Positions 56,048-63,770 of a stretch of 64,000 nt of DNA are shown one piece after another. A program made the translations under genes and the position numbers. Position 1 is the first letter of the stretch. The number at the start of each line of letters is the position of its first letter. The notes beneath the pieces were generated by a model. That model was given only the letters and a program-made list of their open reading frames with translations, was not told the origin of the DNA and ran no database searches. Source of the DNA: a virus; the IMG/VR virus record IMGVR_UViG_3300038701_001470, positions 1 to 64,000 of that record; one strand, written 5' to 3'.

Positions 56048-56967
56048 CCTTCGAGCTCCTTTCTGAGTTCAGAGCTTTCGGCTTTCAGCTCACGCTGAGT
56101 CGAAGGTGGGAGATTCCAGAATGAGTTCGGAATCTTCGCCTCGGGATACTTCGCCTTCATGATCGCCTTCCAGTCGGTAGCCGGCTCTTTCTTCGAGACG
56201 GTGTTCGCCGGGGGCGGGGTATCGGGCGTCTGATCGAGCCGGATCTTCTTCGCCATCGTGAAGTTCAGTCCTTTCATGCCGTTGGCGATCGAGTAATTTA
56301 TCGCGTTCACGATGTCGTCGGGATGATGCTGTTCGCACTCGGAATTGAGTTGCTGCCACATCGGAACCTCAAGCGGATCCCCGATCGTCATTCGATGATC
56401 CCACCATTTCATGAGCGCATCGAACACTTCTTGAACCGTCCGGAACTTGCATGTCGAGACACACTGCTCACGGATGGCCGTCCAATCTTTCGTCGCGTGT
56501 CTCAAGTCCTCGCGAGAAGCGGTTGGCAGTTCACCGGCCACTGAGGGAGTATCCATGTCAGGAATCTCTCGCAGCATTGCCATGAAAGCGTCCACACTCA
56601 TGAATCGTTCTTGCTGAGCTTTCATCAGCTTCACGATTTGAGTGTGAGCCCTGTTCTTCGGGTTGATCGGCCAGTTGCTCTGCACTCTCACGAAGTTCGG
56701 GAGCCAGATCCAAAGCCCGTTCACGAGAACGGAATAGGTTCCATCCCCTTTAACCTGGGAGAGTTCAGCGAGCGGTTCTTTCACCGAACTGAGGCCGGTA
56801 TGGAAACACCAGAGACGAAGATTCATTTCGATGAAGCCGGCATTGTCGACCGCATCGCAGAGATAATGGAAAAGCAACTTGGCTTCTACGGAGAGTTCGC
56901 AGAACCAAGGATCTTCCCATTTGCGCGTTTCGGTGTGACGGATCATTTCGTGGATAGTGCTTTGCAT
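56044..56967 (-). CDS. Replication initiator-like protein (phage O/DnaD-type)
   Basis: A 307-residue protein. The opening ETRKWEDPWFCELSVEAKLLFHYLCDAVDNAGFIEMN matches the winged-helix domain of phage replication proteins that recognise the origin. A Pro/Asp-rich linker near 170 follows and a C-terminal region (TVSKKEPATDWKAIMKAKYPE, FWNLPPSTQRELKAE) resembles the helicase-loader interacting tail. It would bring DnaB to the origin. Overlaps a short helical gene by 25 bases. Confidence 0.7.
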   Translation of the reverse strand: MQSTIHEMIRHTETRKWEDPWFCELSVEAKLLFHYLCDAVDNAGFIEMNLRLWCFHTGLSSVKEPLAELSQVKGDGTYSVLVNGLWIWLPNFVRVQSNWPINPKNRAHTQIVKLMKAQQERFMSVDAFMAMLREIPDMDTPSVAGELPTASREDLRHATKDWTAIREQCVSTCKFRTVQEVFDALMKWWDHRMTIGDPLEVPMWQQLNSECEQHHPDDIVNAINYSIANGMKGLNFTMAKKIRLDQTPDTPPPANTVSKKEPATDWKAIMKAKYPEAKIPNSFWNLPPSTQRELKAESSELRKELEG

Positions 56968-57125
56968 TCGCTGATTCTGTTGAAGTCAGATGAGACTTGC
57001 TCTCCCGTTTTCCCCCAAAGAAAACTCAGGAACTCGAGGCAGAAGAGAAGAGTTCTCGGATCTACCGTTTGATCGGCGAGCCACTGGAGGGCGGGCCGGT
57101 ATCCTACTGATTGCCCCTTTTTCAT
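56943..57125 (-). CDS. Short hypothetical protein (60 aa)
   Basis: MKKGQSVGYRPALQWLADQTV with a hydrophobic LLFCLEFLSFLWGK segment and a basic/polar end. It starts in an ATGA overlap with the membrane protein gene and ends 25 bases into the initiator gene. Not recognised; real coding is likely from its junctions. Confidence 0.45.
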   Translation of the reverse strand: MKKGQSVGYRPALQWLADQTVDPRTLLFCLEFLSFLWGKTGEQVSSDFNRISECKALSTK

Positions 57126-57325
57126 TTCAGAAACCAGCTGGCGATCATTCCTCCGACGAAGCCGGCAACGCCACCCACGACAAGGGCGCGTTGCTCAGCA
57201 TCTTCCAGAGTTGAGTAGAATTTAGAGAAGGTTTCGGTACCGGCATCGATCGATACGCTCAGCAACCAGAAGATCAGGCCAAGGCAGGCCACGATGAAGA
57301 TGACGAGGTAGGCAACTTTCATCAC
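57122..57325 (-). CDS. Small two-helix membrane protein
   Basis: A 67-residue protein with segments VAYLVIFIVACLGLIFWLLSV (about 4-24) and ALVVGGVAGFVGGMIASWFL (about 46-66). Likely inserts in the host inner membrane. It sits within the recombination/replication operon, coupled by ATGA. Could be a second holin-like or an exclusion protein; unknown. Confidence 0.6.
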   Translation of the reverse strand: MMKVAYLVIFIVACLGLIFWLLSVSIDAGTETFSKFYSTLEDAEQRALVVGGVAGFVGGMIASWFLK

Positions 57326-58191
57326 TTGTAGATCTCCAATGGTTCGAGGGTTTCAGTGTGAGAAGGCCAGTGATCGTCGGCGAGGCACCGGCAATACCGC
57401 TTGAGCATGTCGAGGTATCCCTCGATGACTCCCCACTTCTCACGACGGCCGTTTCGCCCTACCTCGATGTCGGATGGCTCGAGATAGTATGACGCCACCG
57501 AAAACGGAGAGCTGTTCGACTGCACGATGAACGCGAAGTTGTCACGGGCCTCGAAGCACTCGCGGTAGCCGTCCAAGTAGAAAGCGGCCTGAATGTCGTA
57601 GCGGAGATATTTCGCCGACATGCGGAATTTGTGTTTCCGGGGATCCCGGCTCGTCTTGAAGTCGGCGAGGTATGGATCGTCGATTCCAGCGCCGTCGATG
57701 AGGCACTTCAACGGGACGGTAATACCGGTGTCTTCGTCGAAGTATTCCCACTGGCAAAACACCTGCTTGTCAGCATTCCCGAAGATGGCTTGAGCCTCGT
57801 CGTTCTCGAGAAGAACAGCCAGTGCCTTCTTCGCCATGTTGAGTTGGAAATCGTTCACGACTTCCTTCCCTGATGCCTCGGCTTCCTTCATCCAGTTCTT
57901 ACACCAGTTGGAATTCCCGCTCCAAGGCTTCTTCAAATCTGGATTCGCCTTCGTTGGCGCCGGATAGGTTTTCGGGCGTAGAGTGTAGCGGTTGCTGAAC
58001 TCATCGGGAGTGAGGAACATCACATCGACGAGACTCCCCCACTCGGTTGAGGGGCTTCCGTCAAAGGACTTCCCCTGTCTCCATTCCCAAGGGCAGTCAC
58101 CAAAGGTAACGAGCTCTGTTCGGGACATGATGTATTCGGGGTTACCGCGGGGAATGTCAGCTCCCAATCCAAAGTATTCTTGATCTTTCAT
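57322..58191 (-). CDS. PD-(D/E)XK exonuclease (RecE/lambda-Exo-like)
   Basis: A 289-residue protein starting MKDQEYFGLG at 58191 (the in-frame ATG 58272 lies inside the tRNA-like element). FGDCPWEWRQGK (near 30) and ADFKTSRDPRKHKF (about 165-180, with D then K) and YDIQAAFYLDGYRE (about 191-204) are the three blocks of the PDDEXK_1-like exonucleases encoded beside RecT. It would chew 5' ends to make single strands for RecT. The D-x-K pattern fits catalysis. Confidence 0.8.
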   Translation of the reverse strand: MKDQEYFGLGADIPRGNPEYIMSRTELVTFGDCPWEWRQGKSFDGSPSTEWGSLVDVMFLTPDEFSNRYTLRPKTYPAPTKANPDLKKPWSGNSNWCKNWMKEAEASGKEVVNDFQLNMAKKALAVLLENDEAQAIFGNADKQVFCQWEYFDEDTGITVPLKCLIDGAGIDDPYLADFKTSRDPRKHKFRMSAKYLRYDIQAAFYLDGYRECFEARDNFAFIVQSNSSPFSVASYYLEPSDIEVGRNGRREKWGVIEGYLDMLKRYCRCLADDHWPSHTETLEPLEIYK

Positions 58192-58203
58192 AGTAAATAA
58201 GGA

Positions 58204-58302
58204 GAGGCGAGATGGAGTTGAACCATCCTGATCCGTTGGGTACCCCGGATCATTCTCCCGGTCGGGTTGCAATCCCCGCCATAGCCGCTACCGGCCCGCC
58301 TC
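58204..58302 (-). tRNA. tRNA-like element, Cys-like anticodon loop, long variable region
   Basis: On the minus strand GAGGCGG pairs with TCGCCTC, and GATGG-TTCAACT-CCATC is a perfect T arm. AGCGGCTATGGCGGGGATTGCAA resembles the D loop and anticodon loop of bacterial tRNA-Cys (GCA). The anticodon stem is irregular (CGGG/CCCG around eight bases) and a 34-base variable region carries a GATCCG/CGGATC hairpin. Length is 99 bases. It may be an unusual tRNA, a damaged one or a tRNA mimic. It lies between the exonuclease and RecT genes. Confidence 0.45.
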
Positions 58303-58315
58303 GTTTGGGTTGAAA

Positions 58316-59365
58316 TTACTCAGCGTCGTTCTCGCGAACTTGCTCAACGACTCCCATGAAGGTATCGAAGTCCTCAAGGATGACAGTCATCTTGTCCTCG
58401 GGGATAAGCTCGATCGACTCAGGACTTCCGAAACCGAGAAGCTTCGCAGCTTCGACCGCTTCGTACGGCTCAACCTTCTCATCCACGAGCTTCTTGCGAA
58501 GCGCGGCCAGTGTCGGCTCTTCCGGATCCGCGGATTCTTCCTTTGCCGGCGTAGCTTTGGCCTCTTCTTTGGGAGGGGCCTCTTCTTTCGCTTCGGGCTT
58601 TGGAGTCGCCTCGGGTTTGGCCTCGGGCTCAGAATCGGCGGGCTTGGCCTCATCCATGGGGATCTCGTCGGCATCGGGCTCAGTTGCCCGGGTTTTCTTT
58701 TCGAGAGATTTAGCCTGGGTGGTTTTACCCTTGCCTTTCGACGGGAATCCGGATGGACGGTTCGAGTCGTCTGTCACATCGGAGACATCGGCTTGGATCG
58801 CTGCGAACTTCTCGGCATCCTCTTCGTCGTAGATTCCGCTGATACCAAAAGCGACACGGCCACACTGCATGATCGTCTTGTGACGAAGCATTCGGTGTTT
58901 CATCTTCCACGGTTCGGTGGGACGATAACACTCTTCGAGGTACTCAGTGATGACAGTCGGATAGTCGCGATCCTTCACATGAATGGTGCAGGTGCAGGAA
59001 ACGAGTTCACCATCGGCATCGAAGTTGTCGACGGTTTCGAGGCCGTTGAACTTCTCCTGACGATTGATGATGTTGAGCCAGCCATCGACACCGACAACCG
59101 GAACGATGCCCCCGCCTTTTGCGGGGAAGGCATACATTTCGCGGAGAAGCGGGTTGAGTTGGTACTCGTTGGCGACGACGACGAGAGCGAGCATTTCCTC
59201 TTCGGAACGGCACTCTTTGAAAACGGTAGTTTGAAGCGTCTTGAGGAGCTTCTTCGGATCGACACTGAGGCGGCGAGCCATCACTGCGAGCGCACTCGGC
59301 TTTTGCCCTGGGGCTTGCTGAGTTGCTGGAGCTTGAGTCGGGGCCTCTTGGATTGCTGTGGTCAT
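58316..59365 (-). CDS. recT: RecT family single-strand annealing protein
   Basis: A 349-residue protein. VFKECRSEEEMLALVVVANEYQLNPLLREMYAFP (about residues 48-81), GGGIVPVVGVDGWLNIINR and a MKHRMLRHKTIMQCGRVAFGISG block match RecT/Bet annealing proteins. The C-terminal 130 residues are acidic Ala/Pro/Lys-rich, disordered, then helical, possibly binding a single-strand protein. With the exonuclease it forms an annealing recombination pair. The stop lies close to the tRNA-like element. Confidence 0.9.
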   Translation of the reverse strand: MTTAIQEAPTQAPATQQAPGQKPSALAVMARRLSVDPKKLLKTLQTTVFKECRSEEEMLALVVVANEYQLNPLLREMYAFPAKGGGIVPVVGVDGWLNIINRQEKFNGLETVDNFDADGELVSCTCTIHVKDRDYPTVITEYLEECYRPTEPWKMKHRMLRHKTIMQCGRVAFGISGIYDEEDAEKFAAIQADVSDVTDDSNRPSGFPSKGKGKTTQAKSLEKKTRATEPDADEIPMDEAKPADSEPEAKPEATPKPEAKEEAPPKEEAKATPAKEESADPEEPTLAALRKKLVDEKVEPYEAVEAAKLLGFGSPESIELIPEDKMTVILEDFDTFMGVVEQVRENDAE

Positions 59366-59440
59366 ATTTACGGTATGGGTATTTGGATTTCTGATTGTGC
59401 GGGCCTCTCACCCGCTCGCTGGATTGCCAGTTCTTTGAGA

Positions 59441-59953
59441 TTAGTCTTCGGAGTCTTCGCCTTGCTCTTCCTCCTGGGGTTCCTCGGCATCATCGCCGGC
59501 GTCAAGATCGAGCATCGACTGATTGCGCTCGCCTCGGACGTAGCGTTCAGCCTCGTCGATCAGATCGTCGATCGCTTCGAGAGCCTTGTCGGTGAGAACA
59601 TCATCGCCCTCGGCATCTTCCGAAATGACGCCATCGGGCTTCTTCGGTGTGGAGATGTTGAAGGGAGAGTTCGAGTCGACGAGCTCTTTCTTTGCCTTGA
59701 GGATGATCTTCCGGATCCCGCTGGACTCAGTGATCGACAGGCCAGTGACCGTCATTGCATCGCCGTAGTCGGATGGGAGCTGCAGGATCTCAAGAATGTG
59801 AGGTTCGAGGCCCTGCAAGGCAGTGTTGAATTCAGGCCGCGGAGCTTCTTTCGACTCCAGCTTGAACTTGTCTTGGTCATCAGGGCGAGAAGGGTTCGCC
59901 TTCTTGTATTCGATGGTGATTTTCTCACCTGATTTCTGGATCTTTGTGATCAT
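59441..59953 (-). CDS. Hypothetical acidic-tail protein next to recT
   Basis: A 170-residue protein. Beta-type N-terminal half (KITIEYKKANPSRPDDQDKF, MTVTGLSITESSGIRKIILKAK) and a very acidic C-terminal tail (DAGDDAEEPQEEEQGEDSED). This shape recalls phage SSB-like or DNA-mimic proteins and the gene is beside recT, so single-strand binding is possible but not shown. The start overlaps the nuclease gene by ATGA. Confidence 0.55.
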   Translation of the reverse strand: MITKIQKSGEKITIEYKKANPSRPDDQDKFKLESKEAPRPEFNTALQGLEPHILEILQLPSDYGDAMTVTGLSITESSGIRKIILKAKKELVDSNSPFNISTPKKPDGVISEDAEGDDVLTDKALEAIDDLIDEAERYVRGERNQSMLDLDAGDDAEEPQEEEQGEDSED

Positions 59954-60570
59954 AGTATCTCTTCAGCAGTGTGTTGTACTTGGGTTTGGTTCATGAACTC
60001 ACTGACTGAGCGAGTTCGGAATTTGATCGTCCGCGGTGTCTGTTTCACATCTGTCTTGAGAAACCGATTCGGAGTGAAAGTGTGATCGAAAAGGCTGGCA
60101 GGATTGGGGCCTACCTTCACGATGTTTGTGAAGATACCGTATCGCTGGTAAGCCCACATGATATTGATTCTGGCCTCTCCCATCTTGGTTCCGAAGCCTC
60201 CCCGCGGATTATACATCGCCGGTTTGACTTCCACCCATGACTTCACAGTCCATGTCCCATCCTCATTCGGGAAGCGGTGTGCGATGAGACGGCCCTTTGG
60301 CATTCGCCCGGAATATCGGACTCCCCCCTCCTGCATGAAGAGGCCATCGGCGAGCGGTTCATTCCACTCAAGAACGAAGTCCGGAGTGTAAATGTGCTTC
60401 TGGAAGATCGTCTGATTCTTCCGCCTCCCGTTGTCCTCGGCGAAAGGCTGAATGATGCTGTCAGAAAGGTCGAAGGGTTCAGCCCTCTCGTATCCAAGTA
60501 ACACCTGGCACGCTACCAATTCCTCAGCCCACCACTGGAAATAATTCTCTTCCTTGGAATCGGTTTTCAT
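59950..60570 (-). CDS. PD-(D/E)XK endonuclease-like protein
   Basis: A 206-residue protein starting MKTDSKEENYFQWW at 60570. KHIYTPDFVLEWNEP (about residues 58-72) and WTVKSWVEVKPAMYNPRGG (about 105-125) supply the PD and ExK residues of a PD-(D/E)XK nuclease. GEARINIMWAYQ fits the following helix. It may be a resolvase or a restriction-type enzyme in the recombination cluster. The start overlaps the previous gene by ATGA. Confidence 0.65.
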   Translation of the reverse strand: MKTDSKEENYFQWWAEELVACQVLLGYERAEPFDLSDSIIQPFAEDNGRRKNQTIFQKHIYTPDFVLEWNEPLADGLFMQEGGVRYSGRMPKGRLIAHRFPNEDGTWTVKSWVEVKPAMYNPRGGFGTKMGEARINIMWAYQRYGIFTNIVKVGPNPASLFDHTFTPNRFLKTDVKQTPRTIKFRTRSVSEFMNQTQVQHTAEEIL

Positions 60571-61211
60571 GAGGCCATTGATTCCATGATCTTCTTCCGG
60601 ATGCGATCGATCTCGGCTGTCTTCTTCATGAACTCGAGCTTTCGCTGTTCGTCCCATTTCAGAATCTCATCCTCCCCGCCGACTTGCTTCTCCCATCGCT
60701 GGAAGTTGATCGAGATGTTCTCGATAGTCATCAGTCCACCGGACTGGCGACCGGACTGCTTCTCGGAGATGTTACTCTTGATGACCTTCCCTGCATCCAT
60801 CGACGCTTTGAGTTCTACGGAAGAAAGCCCCTGTTCCGTGGCCGTCTTGAGCCAGTGCCGTTGCTGAACGGTGTCATTCGGGAACTTCTTCGAGGCAACA
60901 TAGTAATGCTCCGAAGTGAGCTCGCAGAACTCGTCTCGCAGACAAAAGGGAACGGCGCTGATTTGCTTCGCCCTTGAAACGTCGGCAAACTCGAACTCTT
61001 CCTGCTCAAGAGCGGAGTCGACCGAAGCCTCTCCAAACTTGTTCTTTCCGAAACCGATCACATCGGCGAGAGCCGCGTGGTAGGTCGTTTTGATCCTGCG
61101 AAGTCCGACGAGAAGGCTTCGCCATTCGTCAAAAGTCAGGTCGGTTGATATTTCAATCCCTCCCCGGGTCAGATTGATCCCGGGTATCATCTGTATCGTC
61201 TGATTCTTCAT
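60567..61211 (-). CDS. Helical replication- or partition-like protein
   Basis: About 214 residues from the ATG at 61211 (alternatives 61247 and 61280 overlap the next gene more). Contains LTFDEWRSLLVGLRRIKTTY, then FGKNKFG and SEHYYVASKKFPND with QRHWLKTATEQGLSSVELKASMDAGK. The last block is a common layout in phage replication-related proteins of unknown function. A Ser/Gly-rich linker and a C-terminal basic coiled coil follow. Function inferred only weakly. Confidence 0.55.
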   Translation of the reverse strand: MKNQTIQMIPGINLTRGGIEISTDLTFDEWRSLLVGLRRIKTTYHAALADVIGFGKNKFGEASVDSALEQEEFEFADVSRAKQISAVPFCLRDEFCELTSEHYYVASKKFPNDTVQQRHWLKTATEQGLSSVELKASMDAGKVIKSNISEKQSGRQSGGLMTIENISINFQRWEKQVGGEDEILKWDEQRKLEFMKKTAEIDRIRKKIMESMAS

Positions 61212-61968
61212 CAGACTTCCATTTTCTGTTTCTCCAGTGGTCTTCATTGGCGCTTTGTCGGTAGTTTTCACATGCGTCATCTGACTTCATGTGAGAATTG
61301 GTTGGTAGATCAAGAACTTCTTTCCAGTGTCGGACTGACTTGGAAATCGCAGCCCTTGTCACACCGATCTTTCGACCGTACGCAGCTTGTGATTTCAGAC
61401 CATTGAGCGCGGCGAGGTTTGCGGCGAATGCTAATCCCCCCGCTGCGATCTTGGCGTTCGGAGCTTCGAGAAAGGTAGCGACCACAGCCTGCAGCTGATT
61501 CGACACCCTTCTCTCGACCAGTTTCGAGACCTTCTCTTCGATCATTTCCTCGAGGATCTCGGCATCGGATTCCGTGAGGCCGAATTGCTCTTCCAGCTTC
61601 TTCGTTTCCGATTCGATGATGCTCGCTGCTTCGCAACGTGACAGGTTTGATTCCGCCATGTCGCTCTCTGAGCGGTTCGACTCTACGTGGTCGTTGTCGC
61701 CGGCATTGAATCTCCGATTCGGAAGATCGACAATTCCGGCCTCCCTGAGAGTCTGTTGAGTTGACTCGTCGGAAGTGTGATAGAAGGCCCGATACAGGAT
61801 AGAGATTTTCTCTTCCTTGATCTTGTCTTCGCTCCATCCCTTCTCTCGAAGCGCTGCTACACGTTGTTCGATTGAGGGCCAGTCCAGGTCGTTGTCGGCG
61901 AGTCGTTCCTGCGACTCTGCCGGCAACGTACGGAACCATTCTGGGTACGTGGCGTACGTGAAATCCAT
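61153..61968 (-). CDS. Helix-turn-helix DNA-binding protein
   Basis: A 271-residue protein. N-terminal helical region (WFRTLPAESQERLADNDLDWP), an acidic Ser/Glu middle, a helical dimerisation-like stretch (EEMIEEKVSKLVERRVSNQLQA), and a helix-turn-helix SQAAYGRKIGVTRAAISKSVRHWK (about residues 199-222). The acidic Ser/Asp tail overlaps the next gene. It could be a replication initiator or the regulator that reads the dispersed palindrome. No direct evidence for either. Confidence 0.6.
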   Translation of the reverse strand: MDFTYATYPEWFRTLPAESQERLADNDLDWPSIEQRVAALREKGWSEDKIKEEKISILYRAFYHTSDESTQQTLREAGIVDLPNRRFNAGDNDHVESNRSESDMAESNLSRCEAASIIESETKKLEEQFGLTESDAEILEEMIEEKVSKLVERRVSNQLQAVVATFLEAPNAKIAAGGLAFAANLAALNGLKSQAAYGRKIGVTRAAISKSVRHWKEVLDLPTNSHMKSDDACENYRQSANEDHWRNRKWKSDEESDDTDDTRDQSDPGRD

Positions 61969-61977
61969 TTATGGCCG

Positions 61978-62319
61978 TCATACTACCCCCTTTCCTGTCG
62001 AAATATCTAACTTTTTTTGAATCTCCAGATCCATTGAAGAAGTCTCAGTGCCTTCCGGAATCTTTGCGAACACCTCAGCGTAGTCCGATCGTAGGACAGA
62101 AATCTGGAAAACGACGGCGCCATGAGCTTCCATGATCGAGGCCAGTTCGAGATGATCGCCCTCGTTGCAGTAGCGCGAAATCACTGTCTTTGATCGTGAG
62201 AACTGGCGGAAAACAGCCTCTTTCGCGAGAGTCGCGAGAGGAACCGTGCCTCGCTCATTGCTGATGCGCTCAAGAGTTTTGCGGACATCTTCGCCGCGCA
62301 GCATGATGGGAGTACTCAT
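61978..62319 (-). CDS. Hypothetical 113-aa protein
   Basis: Starts MSTPIMLRGEDVRKTLER at 62319, overlapping the upstream stop. A helical protein with LATLAKEAVFRQFSRSKTVISRY, perhaps a DNA-binding fold. Ends close to the HTH gene. Not recognised. Confidence 0.55.
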   Translation of the reverse strand: MSTPIMLRGEDVRKTLERISNERGTVPLATLAKEAVFRQFSRSKTVISRYCNEGDHLELASIMEAHGAVVFQISVLRSDYAEVFAKIPEGTETSSMDLEIQKKLDISTGKGVV

Positions 62320-62714
62320 TCTTCGTCGACTCGGGTTGCACAGTAGATCCCGTTGAACCAAGCGATCTCAGTGATTCGATGCGCGAACTCTTCCATGTCC
62401 TCATTCTCTTTCGGGGCCATCGCTGAACCCTCGTTGTCCCACCAAGTTTGATAGTCCTGTTTGGCCTGATAGACGGCGGAATTATCCCGACGCTTCTTCG
62501 ACCATTTGAACGTCTGCTTGATGAACTGGTAGATTGCGATCCCCCAAATGAACGGGCCAGCGATGATCATGACGATCAGGTGAACCCAAACCCAACGGCG
62601 AATGTGCTTCGCGATCAGGAAGTAGATCAGGAATCCGGCGAATGACCAGATGGTGAAGAGGGGGTAGTCCCGGGCGTGTTCGATGTGAAAGCGGATGGTT
62701 TCTTCCAAGTGCAT
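62316..62714 (-). CDS. Membrane protein with two helices
   Basis: A 132-residue protein starting MHLEETIRFHIEHARDYPLF at 62714 (an ATG at 62786 would extend through another gene). Hydrophobic segments FTIWSFAGFLIYFLIAK (about 20-36) and VWVHLIVMIIAGPFIWGIAIY (about 41-61) are followed by a charged, soluble tail. Role unknown; inner membrane location likely. Confidence 0.6.
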   Translation of the reverse strand: MHLEETIRFHIEHARDYPLFTIWSFAGFLIYFLIAKHIRRWVWVHLIVMIIAGPFIWGIAIYQFIKQTFKWSKKRRDNSAVYQAKQDYQTWWDNEGSAMAPKENEDMEEFAHRITEIAWFNGIYCATRVDEE

Positions 62715-62839
62715 AGTGGTTTTCCGTTGATGTAGGCGTGGTAGTTTTGGCACACTCCCATTTCTTTGAGAACGTGGCCGTTGCATTCAGGGCAACGCTC
62801 GGTTTCGCCGGCGCGTTGGCTTTTCCAGTTCCCGCTCAT
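62627..62839 (-). CDS. Small zinc-ribbon protein (70 aa)
   Basis: MSGNWKSQRAGETERCPECNGH with two further cysteines (MGVCQNYHAYINGKPLCTWK) gives a possible zinc knuckle. Starts in an ATGA overlap. Its Ser/Pro/Thr-rich end overlaps the membrane protein gene by 88 bases, so the real stop or start of one gene may differ. Confidence 0.5.
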   Translation of the reverse strand: MSGNWKSQRAGETERCPECNGHVLKEMGVCQNYHAYINGKPLCTWKKPSAFTSNTPGTTPSSPSGHSPDS

Positions 62840-63282
62840 TCGAGCATGAGCGGTGCACTCCCTTTTGCTTCGAGCATGGGAATGATTTGGGATCCAACGG
62901 TCTGGCCGTTGGCAGAGATGATGTGAGCAAGGAACTCCTGTTCAAAGGTGACGATCCCGCACTCAACGGCTTCGAGCTTGGCCTTGATCACGAGATAGAG
63001 GGCTCTCCATCGCTGGCGTCCAGCCTGTTCCCATGCCTGATGTTGAGCATCGGCCGTTCTTCGGTTCCCGCGGGAGGGAGTGTGAGTGAACTCGCGATCG
63101 TTCTTGTCCGGCATCGGAAGAACGAACTTCACGGACTTGTTTCTGACCTCGAACGCGATCATCGCATTCTCGTCATCCCATCCGGACATGAACTTTGAGG
63201 CACCGTATTTGAGTAGGCAGTCCTCGATTTCTGCTTTCGATTTTGCGATCGAAACCGACGTGTCTTTTGCGTATTGGCCCAT
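62836..63282 (-). CDS. Conserved phage protein (YAKDTSVSI type)
   Basis: A 148-residue protein. The opening MGQYAKDTSVSIAKSKAEIEDCLLKYGASKFM resembles a common phage protein of unknown function, with FTHTPSRGNRR, WRALYLVIKAKLEAVECGIVTFEQEFLAHI later in the order I recall. It is soluble and mixed alpha/beta. Overlaps the next gene by ATGA. Confidence 0.65.
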   Translation of the reverse strand: MGQYAKDTSVSIAKSKAEIEDCLLKYGASKFMSGWDDENAMIAFEVRNKSVKFVLPMPDKNDREFTHTPSRGNRRTADAQHQAWEQAGRQRWRALYLVIKAKLEAVECGIVTFEQEFLAHIISANGQTVGSQIIPMLEAKGSAPLMLE

Positions 63283-63285
63283 AAC

Positions 63286-63519
63286 TTAGATTGAGAATAT
63301 TTCACCCAGGAGCGTAGCGGAGTTGAATCCCTCACGGATTCCCTGCTTCTCCATCTGCTTCCACATTCCTCGATCGACAGCCCACCAAGCCGTGCGCTGG
63401 TGTTCGTGTTCTGCTTTCGGATCTCGGGCGTAGATGATGGGAGCGCCCTCACGGGTCTTGCCCCACTTCGCCTCGAGTCCGCTCTCTCTGAGTGTTCCCA
63501 CTCGGTATTGGAGCGCCAT
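63286..63519 (-). CDS. Hypothetical 77-aa protein
   Basis: Basic and Trp-rich (AKWGKTREGAPIIYARDP, AWWAVDRGMWKQMEKQG). Ends with SATLLGEIFSI. Separate from neighbours by only 3 to 4 bases. Not recognised. Confidence 0.55.
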   Translation of the reverse strand: MALQYRVGTLRESGLEAKWGKTREGAPIIYARDPKAEHEHQRTAWWAVDRGMWKQMEKQGIREGFNSATLLGEIFSI

Positions 63520-63523
63520 CGAA

Positions 63524-63685
63524 TCAGTCGGATGAGCCGGCGAGAGCTACGCCAGCGACGATGAAACAGGCGATGGCGAGTCCGATGAGAGCTACGCCTT
63601 CTGGAAGGTTGAACCGGTTCTGAACGACAAGTTCGTCCGGTGTGGATGGATCGTCGTTCTCGACGAGAAAGATGTCAGTCTTCAT
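63524..63685 (-). CDS. Short single-pass membrane protein (53 aa)
   Basis: Read by hand: MKTDIFLVENDDPSTPDELV then EGVALIGLAIACFIVAGVALAG near the C terminus. An acidic N terminus and one hydrophobic helix. The A/C-rich leader lacks Shine-Dalgarno. Function unknown, but the frame is clean and fills an otherwise empty gap. Confidence 0.5.
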   Translation of the reverse strand: MKTDIFLVENDDPSTPDELVVQNRFNLPEGVALIGLAIACFIVAGVALAGSSD

Positions 63686-63741
63686 TGCTTTGTGAGTTTG
63701 ATTTGAGAAAAAGGGAGATTGCGTATCCCTGAGATGACTAA

Positions 63742-63758
63742 GCTATCACAGAGATAGC
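63742..63758. promoter_or_regulatory. Short dyad between reverse-strand genes
   Basis: GCTATC and GATAGC separated by five bases form a 17-base inverted repeat upstream of the 53-residue membrane gene. No T run follows in either direction, so an operator is more likely than a terminator. Confidence 0.35.
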
Positions 63759-63770
63759 AATATTCAACAT

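Noticed and set aside
58310-59932. A 540-codon plus-strand frame opposite recT
   Set aside because: It is Leu/Phe/Gly-rich, reads as the antisense of RecT and its neighbour and contradicts the strand of the whole region.
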